This document shows positions 56,601-64,000 of a stretch of 64,000 bases of DNA, in pieces. Position 1 is the first letter of the stretch. The number at the start of each line of letters is the position of its first letter. The position numbers were made by a program, and so were the translations under genes. Under the pieces are notes generated by a model. That model did not search any database. It saw only the letters and a program-made list of their open reading frames with translations, and was not told the origin of the DNA. Origin of the DNA: Catonia carolina. Taxonomy: Eukaryota > Arthropoda > Insecta > Hemiptera > Achilidae. Location: assembly GCA_035578175.1 (NCBI GenBank), contig JAQMRL010000008.1, positions 7,168,883 through 7,232,882 of the forward strand. The letters are read 5' to 3'.

Positions 56601-57339
56601 CACTTTCCAGTCTACCATTTTTTTCACGACTATCCACTACAGACTAAAGTAAATTATACGTATCTTGCACTGTAGACTGACGTTTTTTCAACTTTTTCAA
56701 AAAATCAGTGTGCAGTCACTTCAGTTCTTATCAATAAGGGTATTTTATGAAAATAAAGTTTGAAATTTGCTCTTTTTAACCGTATATTTAGTTTAAGTAA
56801 ATTATTAAGTTATTTATAAAATAATACTATTTACAATTACTCTAATTTACACATTTCCGAAAAATTTTAAATGAAACGTATATCAGTATCGCTTTCATTC
56901 TCCGCAGGGTCGTATGATTCATCAATGTCCGTGTCATCTAATTCCGACCCAGAATCTTCTGCAAAACAATCTAATGCATCTCTAGACATCGTTTCATGAA
57001 ATGTATAATAGCACAACAACAGTAAAACACATACACTGCAAACAACGTGGCCGCTATGTCGGTACTCTGGAGTAGACGCTACGGTTCGATCTCACGCATT
57101 AAGTAGCGGTCGATAGTTTCGTTGATATATCAATCAGAAAATACTTATCGATTCTGTGAATTATCGCTGTAGGTAAACAGAGAACAAAGTGAACTAAATA
57201 ACAGCGAAAACGGGAAACGGATAGCGTACGGGTAGCCACATTTATAACAATGTGAAAGTAGCAACGTATGACATACGTTTGCCATCACTCGGTGTATATC
57301 ATCACGGCCGTATCACGTAAAGTTGTCGTCTCGAAAGTG
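56601..57339 (-). mobile_element. second piggyBac-type deletion derivative, TTAA target
   Basis: 739 bp between TTAA at 56597-56600 and 57340-57343. Ends CACTTTCCAGTCTACC / inverse of GTCGTCTCGAAAGTG. Confidence 0.75.
56867..56989 (-). pseudogene. acidic N-terminal remnant of a piggyBac-type transposase
   Basis: 40 codons, MSRDALDCFAEDSGSELDDT...SYDPAENESDTDIRFI, acidic as in piggyBac N-termini. The rest of the protein is deleted. Confidence 0.55.
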
Positions 57340-57407
57340 TTAAATACTGTTCTTGCCTTTGTTATATGGCATTTTATTTGCTGAATATTGTGGTACTGTT
57401 TGTTTAT

Positions 57408-57990
57408 CATTCTTCTTCTTGATGTGCCTATTTGTTACGAATGTTGGCGATCATCATGGCAATCTTCATCTTGTCTGCAGCAACTCGGAAAAGCCGTACC
57501 GAAGTTGTATTGTACCAGACTCTGAGGTTCTTCAACCAGGATGTTCTTCTTCTACCTGGTCCCCGCTTTCCAAAAATTTTCCCTCGTAGAATGGCTTGCA
57601 GGAGGGCATACCTGGTTGCATTTCTCATAATGGGCCCAAAGTACTGTAGCTTTCGAGACTTGATAGTGGTCAGTACCTCCCGGTTCTTCCCCATTCTTCT
57701 GAGAACCTCTTCATTTGTTACTCGATCAGTCCAAGGGATTTTTAGTATTCTCCGGTACAGCCACATCTCAAACGCTTCCAATTTCTTGCACATATCCTCG
57801 TTCAGGGTCCACGATTCAGCACCATAAAACAGAACAGAGAATACATAGCATCGCACCATTCTCACTTTTATACCAAGAGAGAGGTAGTGGCTTTTGAAGA
57901 AGGCCCTCATCCGGTTTATCATGGTTTTGTTTATCATGGTTCTCAGGTAACAATACTCGTCGTACTCTCTATTCGGGTCTGGTTGATATA
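57408..57990 (-). mobile_element. GAA-tailed LINE 3' part, minus strand
   Basis: The open frame from 57937 to 57428 encodes VRMVRCYVFSVLFYGAESWTL, KLEAFEMWLYRRILKIPWTD, RKLQYFGPIMRNATRYALLQ, GPGRRRTSWLKNLRVW and KIAMMIANIRNK. Best-preserved copy of this LINE's C-terminus. The GAA tail is short. Confidence 0.85.
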
Positions 57991-58111
57991 TAGATGATAC
58001 AGTATAACTTGGTTAATTCAAACTTGGATAATTGAATAAACTGGTATTCCCCTTGAAAAGTACAGTATATTAAAATCTTATTAAAAATGATATGCCAAAT
58101 TCAAAGTTTAA

Positions 58112-58657
58112 CACGTTCACGGCTATGTGACCCAAATACGTGTCACAGTTGTCTTTGAAAATGGGCCATGTGCATCAAAAATGAGTCACAGTACATGAAT
58201 TATTTTTTAGCCGTGTAATTTGGTTTGAAAAGTTACGGCTTCAGAGTGACATTGCACACTTAAACTTTCCAAATAGTTGGCCTTTTTCAAATAATAGTAT
58301 ATTGCGTATGTGGGTAGTTTACCTTGTTGTCCTGTACTAGAATGCTGCTATTATTTGTAATTTTATTATTTATTTTGCTTATTTTGGTTGATTGAAATAG
58401 TCTAAAACTTTGTAACTTAACCCAGTTGTTTATTAATTGTTTTTATTGTGACACAAAAAGGGATCACATGGCTCTGAAATGTAGAATCATTCCAGCAGGC
58501 CATGTTACCCAAAAGTTTATCACAACTTTATTTTACAAAAAAAAATTGTTGTTATTAAATAAAATTAAGAAAAGTAAGAAGAAAAATGAATAAAATGTGA
58601 AAAAAGTACAATGGCCCAGCTGTAAGTGTCACAAAATTTAGTGAGGCAGTCAACGTG
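58112..58657. mobile_element. piggyBac-like non-autonomous element, TTAA target
   Basis: 546 bp. CACGTTCACGGC after TTAA (58108-58111), and GTCAACGTG before TTAA (58658-58661). Noncoding. Flanking DNA on both sides repeats AAAATGATATxxxxxAATT, suggesting an older repeat at the target. Confidence 0.6.
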
Positions 58658-58979
58658 TTAAAAATGATATTTGGTTAATTTAAAGTTTTACATAGAAATA
58701 AAAAAATGTTTAGCTAGGGTTTTCGACAGGTAATAAAATTTCCACCTGTTGCATTTGAGTTGAAATTACACAGTTATTAATGCATGAGTAACCTAGGGAA
58801 TTCAAACCGCCATATAGGCTTTGAACATTGTAAAGTGAGTTTCATTTTCACAGAGACTTGCACTGTATGATCGGTTTGGAATTTCCCCCAAATAAAATTA
58901 CCCGCCATATTGGATTCAACTTTATATTTTTAAATGGGATGGTGGTCATGTGACCAAGTCATTTCACAACAAAATTGTA

Positions 58980-59777
58980 CAAAATATCTCAAAAACAGAA
59001 TTTCGTACGAAGTTGAAACTTGAAACTTAAGTTAGGTACCACTAGAGATCCTGACACGAACATTTTCATCAAAATCGGTCAACTGGAAGTAGTAGTTTAT
59101 CTGTGTCATTTTTCACGTTTTTGCGAGTTTCTCAAAAACGGCTCCTACAATTTTTTTTTACATCGCCTCATTTACTACATTTTTAATGTTCTATAAGATA
59201 GGGTAGGCACCATTTCTGCTCAAATTTTTGGGGAGGTTGTTCTATCATAGAAAAAAATGTTATTTTAAGATTACTGAAATAATATGCGTTTTGGCGCAAA
59301 AGTGCACAAGATCTCAAAGATGTAGAAAATTTAAAAACCTAAAACTTTTATTTCAAAAAATTTCTTCGTATAATGCTTAGTTTAGTGGTAATGAGTCATT
59401 TTGGTTTTTTCTCATAAAAATTGTAAAAAAATGAATTTTTTAAGATTTCGGCTGTAGTATGCAAGCGAAAAAAAGTGTATATAATCAAATTTATAGGAAA
59501 TTTAAAGATCTACAACATTTATTTTAAGCATTTTTCTCTACAGAGCCTAGTTTAGCGTGAAAGAGTGATTTTCCGTATTATTAAGCAAAACTAAGGTTGG
59601 TTTTTTTCATTTTGCATCATTCATTCATGAAGAAAATTAAGTTAAGGTTTTTTGAGGTTAGTTTTTTCGTTTGTCTCTAATGTTTTATTATTAAGGTTAT
59701 TATTTTTATTAATATTAGGTTATATTGTTCATTATTTGCATTGGCAAGAGAAAGTTGCTTGAGTGTTTCACACCAGA
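58980..59777 (-). mobile_element. Helentron/HINE-like element, inverted, right end lost
   Basis: Family body in reverse to the left end GGCAAGAGAAAGTTGCTTGAGTG...ACACCAGA. The terminus lies 42 nt from the donor of MICU3-like exon A. Confidence 0.75.
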
Positions 59778-59818
59778 TTTTGATTTTTATTAGTTGAAAG
59801 GAAAGAAACAATAAGTAC

Positions 59819-60042
59819 CTTCTAAATCCCTCGTACTTAAGTTCGCTGCTACCTCGAGGTCCGAAGAAATGAACAATCAAAGTAGTATCGACAATATGTT
59901 TGCGTTGAAGTCCTTGTTCATCATCAATAAATTCCTCCGTGATTGAACTACCAGACGAAGATTTTTCCGGATCTATTTGCTTTTGTTGATCTCCATCGAT
60001 TCCATGTTTATCTTTCCATGCGTGACTGAAGATTTTCTCCAT
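59819..60042 (-). CDS. MICU3: MICU3-like exon A (post-EF1 linker and start of the central core)
   Basis: 224 nt: 74 codons plus two bases of a split Arg codon. It begins after a T-rich tract and an AG (TCTTAAG|ATGGAG) and ends AG|GTACTT. The first codon is ATG, but the upstream pyrimidine tract and the family layout suggest an internal exon, so this Met is probably not the protein start. Residues 1-45 are a charged, poorly conserved linker (EKIFSHAWKDKHG, then a Ser-rich stretch). Residues 51-74 hold the conserved core VDTTLIVHFFGPRG...ELKYEGFR, the strongest MICU3-like match in the window. A Helentron-like repeat begins 42 nt downstream of the donor (left end at 59777), and a decayed copy of the exon's last ~50 nt lies at 62171-62220. 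Confidence 0.88.
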
Positions 60043-60059
60043 CTTAAGATAAAAAAAAA

Positions 60060-60271
60060 AAAATAGATAAAACTACAATCAAAATATTTACACGCTACAA
60101 CAAAAATTAAAGAAAACAAAACGTTATTTCCTCGACTTTGATTCTGTCTTTTAATGGAAAGAAAGGCTTCTGAAAGAATCTTCTAGTTCAAGCTTATAAA
60201 GAATTTAGTTGCACACCAACTAAAATTGTTTGTGTTATTTGTTCAATTGTTTACTAAAATACACAGCTATA
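60060..60271. other. intronic, nothing recognised
   Basis: Directly upstream of exon A. It contains the T-rich acceptor tract of exon A. Confidence 0.5.
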
Positions 60272-60613
60272 AAGTCCAGCCTCTCTTAGTTTGCTCCTAA
60301 TGTAAACAAATAATGACGTCACTGAGCATGCGCATTGTATCAAAATGAGTACACGCTGATTAAAAAGTAACAACAAAATACTTTCAAAATTATTTAAATA
60401 CAAAATACTTTTAAAAGTATTTTTATGAATGAAATTGTTAGGCCAACATCATATCATGACAGATGTTTTTAGTACTTTAAGTACTTATAATTTAAAAAAT
60501 ATTTAACTTAATAGGAATACAACATCCGTAAAAGTCGCAGACTTTAGCGTGCACCCTATAGTAGGTGGCTTTTGTTTGTTGACAGTAGGAGCAAACTAAG
60601 AACGGCTCAACTG
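60272..60613. mobile_element. 349-bp-family TIR element, copy 4
   Basis: Same orientation and layout as 10371-10719. Confidence 0.75.
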
Positions 60614-60629
60614 CAGTTTTACTTTACTC

Positions 60630-60945
60630 ACGAAAATGCCTTTGTTTTTAGCGAGAGGAAAAGGGAGGAAAGCATTAGTGCGCATACATGACTACTTTGG
60701 TATCAGTTCAGCCAACACAACAACGTATACGATACCCAGAGCATATAATGAAACCTTTAGTAGGTTAGCTGTATGAATATAACTATTTTGTTAACGTAAA
60801 CAGAAATGTCAGTTTCTCGAAAACCGAAAACGTGGTCGACTATTCACAGAGCTCTAACATACAGTGTAATAAAATGTTGTGAAGTTAATGCAAAACAAAA
60901 ATGTTTTTCCGTGCCTTTTAACAAAAGTCATAAGCAAGCGACTAT
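60630..60945 (+). repeat. old repeat, paralogous to 1640-1775 + 2377-2515 (empty LINE site)
   Basis: Shares AACACAACAACGTATACGAT, ACCCAGAGCATATA and TGTATGAATATAACT with the left-hand copy but has no LINE. 60807-60945 can read MSVSRKPKTWSTIHRALTYS and CCEVNAKQKCFSVPFNKSHK, perhaps the start of a THAP-type zinc finger, but this is weak. Confidence 0.5.
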
Positions 60946-61127
60946 TTTTTTTTTTTTTTTTTTTTTCATTGAGTGATGTGCCTACATAAGCCTTGGGCTT
61001 GTGCGTAGGTAATGATTATGTAGTGATTTACAGGTGAAAAAAAATGCCAGACCTGACCGGGAATCGAACCCGGGACCCCGGCATAGTAGCCAGTTGTGCT
61101 GACCACTACACCACAGGCCGGCCATTA
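60946..61127 (-). mobile_element. tRNA-derived SINE family B, minus strand
   Basis: Minus-strand head GGCCGGCCTGTGGTGTAGTG, GGGTTCGATTCCCGG. Tail replaced by a different end plus poly-A (poly-T at 60949-60966). Confidence 0.8.
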
Positions 61128-61364
61128 CTGTGATGTTTTTGGAAACATCAAAATATGAAACTGCCAAAATACAGGAATGCCTCAGCTTTGATTGAAATAT
61201 GTATAGTAATTGCATGATAGTGAAATTTATTTAGTGTTTCAATGTTGAGGTTGGCAGCACTGTCAGATTTTCACTTCCCTTCCTCACAGCCCATCCTTAC
61301 GCAAAAGGCATTCTTGTAACTCAAGTATCTATACATTAATTAAATTATGATATGTACATATACA

Positions 61365-61756
61365 TAACAGACAAGTGGAATGTCAAATTATTTACACTCA
61401 ATCTGTTCGTTGCAGGGCTAAAATAAATAGTTCTGTTTCTTATCACATGGTCAGCCAATTAAATGACTGAATAATTTAAGAACAAAAGAGGTAGAGGTGT
61501 AAAAGAAACTAATCAGAGTTACCTCCTCTGATAGTAATGAATTTCATTATACAGCCAGACCCTGTGGTGAATGAAGTGAAGGTGTCATTTACAGAGTGGA
61601 AAATATGTGCTTTTCAGAGGGCCCGGCATGCTGATAAGTGTAATTTTCCACTCAGTGAGTTGTGGCAATGGTAAACCACCTCACTCCTTGTTTTACTTGG
61701 TAAAACCTCTAGAGGTTCAAACCAGCCTTTCGGCTGTTGACCTATACAACGACAAC
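61365..61756 (-). mobile_element. SINE family D, minus strand, TSD
   Basis: TSD ACATATACA at 61356-61364 and 61757-61765. Confidence 0.85.
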
Positions 61757-61769
61757 ACATATACACAAT

Positions 61770-62165
61770 AATGTTGATTATGTAAATAATGAATGTTAGG
61801 CAAAATATTTTTATGCAAAATTTCAACGTACATTATCGTAACACAACAAACAGAAACGATTATTATGCGGCTAACCACATCACGAAATTGTTTCAACAAA
61901 CACCTACTTATGTGGGGAGAAAATACTTCAATAAATTACCCCAAAATGTTGAGATAATTCGGATTCCTTTAAAAAAAAAATATCTAAAATATTACTTGAT
62001 TGGTGAACTTTTTTTATAGTGAACAAAAATATCTTTCTAAATGAGTGGAAATAGAACAATGTGTGATTATAATCAGTATTTCAGGTGTTGTAACTTTTTG
62101 ATACGTCATATATTCCCTCAGAAGTCTCCTGGACGCATTAAAAAAAAAAAATAAATAAATAAATA
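61770..62165 (+). mobile_element. poly-A LINE 3' end
   Basis: MNVRQNIFMQNFNVHYRNTT, then YVGRKYFNKLPQNVEI and KYYLIGELFL, matching 39.8-40.05 kb and 4.5-4.86 kb. The end CTCCTGGACGCATT is followed by A-rich tail/(TAAA)n. Confidence 0.8.
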
Positions 62166-62170
62166 AACAC

Positions 62171-62220
62171 TTTCTGAATCCCTTGTACTTAATTTCTCAA
62201 CTACCATGAGGTCTGAAATT
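62171..62220 (-). pseudogene. relic copy of the 3' end of MICU3-like exon A
   Basis: About 50 nt are roughly 79% identical to exon A near its donor (59821-59875) in the same orientation. The readable residues FRPHGS, then E-I-K-Y-K-G-F-R-K, mirror FGPRGS...ELKYEGFR. An in-frame TGA replaces a Ser codon, and similarity ends upstream where exon A continues, so it is dead. It lies 2.35 kb upstream of exon A in gene direction, between a poly-A LINE end (62165) and Helentron-like repeat sequence (62220-62270). Confidence 0.65.
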
Positions 62221-62446
62221 GTACGTTTAAAAACGTACAATTTTTATTTCAAACATTTTACTGTACAGGCCTTCAAAGTTATGTAAGCGTATGCGCAATA
62301 GACGGATTTGGTTGAGGTACGATGAAGGGAGAAATAATGGTGTGAGTAGTACAGCAGTAGAGGGGGGAGGGAATTCACAGCCGACTCGCTGGAATGCATA
62401 ACGTACCGTAGGTTTATATGGTCTAGGCCTACGGGAGCCTCTTTTT

Positions 62447-63364
62447 ACTTTCTCTTGCCTATATGAATATATAGGAAGGAAAGTATTGTTTTCATGTCGA
62501 TTTTAAGAAATCGAGTTTTCACCGGATCTATACGTTTTCAGACCCCCTGAACCCACACAAACATGTTTTTAGCGATTGGTCTGTGTGTGTGAACAGAATA
62601 TCTCAAGAACGGAACTTACGAACTTGAAACTTGAAACTTAAGTTAAGTACCACTACCGGACTCGACACGAACATTTTCATCAAAATCGGTCAACCGGAAG
62701 TGGTAGTTTATTCGTGTAATTTTTCACTTTTTTGCGATTTTCTCAAAAACTGGTCCTATGATTTTTTTTAAAATCGCCTGGTTTACTCAATTTTTTATTC
62801 TCTACAAGATAGGGTAGGCGTCATGTTTGCTGAAATTCTGGGTGAGGCTGTTTTCATGTAAAAACGTTGTTTTTTTAAGATTACAGCTTTAATATGCATT
62901 TTAGCGCAAAACTTTATATAATAAAAGTTGTAGAGAATTGAAAATTCTACAACTTTTATTTCAAACAATTTTTTGTATAACGCTTAGTTTAGCGGTAATT
63001 TGCGATTTTCTGTTTTTTTTCTCACGAAAATGTGTGAAAAATTGATTTTTTTAAGATTTCGGCCTTAGTATGCATTTTACGACAAAAGTGTATATAATTT
63101 AATTTATAGAAAATTAAAAGATCTAAAACTTTTATTTAAAGCATTTTTCTCTACAGAGCCTAGTTTAGAGAGAAAGAGTGATTTTCCGTATTTCTAAGCC
63201 AAACTGAGGTTGATTTTCATTTTGCATCATTCACTCATGATTAAAATAAGGTTATGTTTTTGAGGTTAGTTTTTTGTTTATTTCTAATATTTTATTATTA
63301 ATGTTAGGTTTATTGTTAATTATTTGCATTGGCAAGAGAAAGTTGTGTGAGTGTTACACCAGAT
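62447..63364 (-). mobile_element. Helentron/HINE-like element, inverted, full length
   Basis: 918 bp from ACTTTCTCTTGCCTATATGA to GTGTTACACCAGA. All family landmarks are present. Confidence 0.8.
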
Positions 63365-63369
63365 TTTTC

Positions 63370-63780
63370 CTAAAAGAGCGACCTCCAACATGGTGGAAGA
63401 AGGGTCGACATTTCCTTGGGGGCTTTTCACAAATGTCCATCGACCACAGACAATAAGACAGAATAGTCAACCGTTCGAGCTACGATCTGTTCTCTGCGAC
63501 TGCTTCAGTAGAATGAGACAATTCACTTACGCACATACGCATGCATCGAACATAAGTCATCCCTTCTACAGTCGGCAGTATTCTCCCCACTCACTTCTCA
63601 TTTCTGCGTGAACTACGCTTACAAAACATTGACAGATTTTTTACAATGCTTAGTGTAGTAACAATTAGTAATTTTCTGTAGTTTTTTCATCAAAATCGGT
63701 GATAACATAATCAAAGACCAGCAAAAAGGAAGCGAACAACAGACGAGGAAAGATGGCTGGTGCACTCGCAAGGAACATAT
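63370..63780. other. nothing recognised
   Basis: Frames of 60-86 codons here match nothing known to me. Confidence 0.35.
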
Positions 63781-63786
63781 ACGAGG

Positions 63787-64000
63787 TACGTTCATAAAGT
63801 AAGTTCCGTTTTGAAATAAAAAAAGAACAAGTACAGATACATCAATGAAATTTATTTCATAAAAGTCTACAACTCTTAAACTATTTTTCGACATAACTCC
63901 CGTAATTTTCCAGCAATTTGTCATAGGGTGATACAAGCTTTTGTATACCCTCTTTATAGAATGCTGCCGCCTGCGTAGTCGCCTGTATGAGTTAAACCAA
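63787..64000 (-). mobile_element. mariner-like element, 3' end, cut by the window edge
   Basis: Terminal-like CGAGGTACGTTCATAAAGTA at 63780. The minus strand encodes FYKEGIQKLVSPYDKLLENY before a stop, the C-terminus typical of mariner transposases (xxGIxxLxxRWxxCIxxxGxYxE type). It continues beyond 64000. Confidence 0.65.

Larger units (their letters stand above)
1..60042 (-). other. MICU3: MICU3-like gene span (partial at both ends)
   Basis: Span of the only host gene recognised, read leftwards. Four exons join into 223 codons with consistent phases, and a fifth is an alternative form of the fourth. MICU proteins are EF-hand regulators in the mitochondrial intermembrane space that gate the calcium uniporter. 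The part present runs from just after EF-hand 1 to the end of the last EF-hand. The mitochondrial targeting region and EF-hand 1 must lie right of 60042. The short C-terminal tail expected after the last EF-hand is not seen and should lie left of position 1 or be too short to recognise. Introns are A-B 4.7 kb, B-C 1.7 kb, C-D 8.5 kb and D-to-edge more than 44 kb, all full of mobile elements. MICU3 is preferred over MICU1/2 from the residues around the exon A/B junction and the LHRG-type end of the last EF-hand; this rests on family knowledge, not a search. Confidence 0.85.

Noticed and set aside
60042..60042. Translation start of the MICU3-like protein at this ATG
   Set aside because: A T-rich tract and AG directly precede it, and the family needs a targeting sequence and EF-hand 1 upstream, so it is most likely an internal exon.
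60807..60945. THAP zinc finger of a P-type transposon
   Set aside because: Only a Cys-Cys start and a VPF-like word are present; the C2CH signature is incomplete.
1..64000. CRISPR array, bacterial operons, rRNA genes
   Set aside because: No regularly spaced identical repeats, ribosome binding sites or rRNA-like sequence; spliced exons and transposon content show animal nuclear DNA.

Overview
This is an AT-rich animal window with one host gene, read on the minus strand, whose exons are scattered through about 60 kb of densely packed mobile DNA. Spliceosomal introns, Tc1/mariner, piggyBac, hAT and PIF/Harbinger transposons, tRNA-headed SINEs and several LINE families point to an arthropod, probably an insect. 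I cannot name the species.

The host gene is a mitochondrial calcium uptake protein of the MICU family, closest to MICU3. Four exons, at 60042-59819, 55071-54943, 53209-53052 and 44502-44345, join in frame (224+129+158+158 nt, 223 codons) with GT/AG borders. They cover the region from just after the first EF-hand to the end of the last one. The N-terminal exons lie beyond the right edge and the C-terminal exon beyond the left edge. A fifth exon at 653-496 is a second version of the last EF-hand exon, with the same length (158 nt) and the same splice phases. Splicing both versions together would break the frame, so they look like mutually exclusive exons 44 kb apart. The distal version has a degenerate calcium loop. 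A broken copy of the end of the first exon lies at 62171-62220.

The rest is intronic and intergenic mobile DNA. From left to right: a family of ~910-950 bp elements with asymmetric subterminal inverted repeats and a 3' hairpin (Helentron/HINE-like; copies at 300-441, 675-1584, 6699-7540, 7749-8658, 32694-33642, 41538-44215 broken, 58980-59777, 62447-63364); an RNase H-bearing LINE end (1776-2376); a PIF/Harbinger pair with MADF-domain remnants (2583-3639); a TIR element with a perfect palindrome (3775-4280); a complete but dead Tc1-like element (11989-13290); nested small TIR elements near 10.2-10.8 kb; a GC-rich zone with histone-type 3' stem-loops (19.0-23.6 kb); a LINE reverse transcriptase (27759-29344); a mariner with a HINE-like element inside it (31425-33674); a 1 kb foldback element (36042-37052); a LINE nested in a LINE (38.9-40.15 kb); a 1.6 kb TIR element splitting a HINE-like copy (42.2-43.8 kb); a piggyBac relative carrying a Tc1-like foldback (49127-50482); a palindrome with a complete-looking hammerhead ribozyme core (51563-51762); a hAT-like element (51829-52979); and a cluster of piggyBac deletion derivatives (55.5-58.7 kb). 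SINE families with clear target-site duplications are spread throughout.

No complete autonomous transposon is present. The points most worth following are the alternative MICU exon and its transposon neighbours, the hammerhead ribozyme candidate, and the histone-type stem-loops in repeat DNA.
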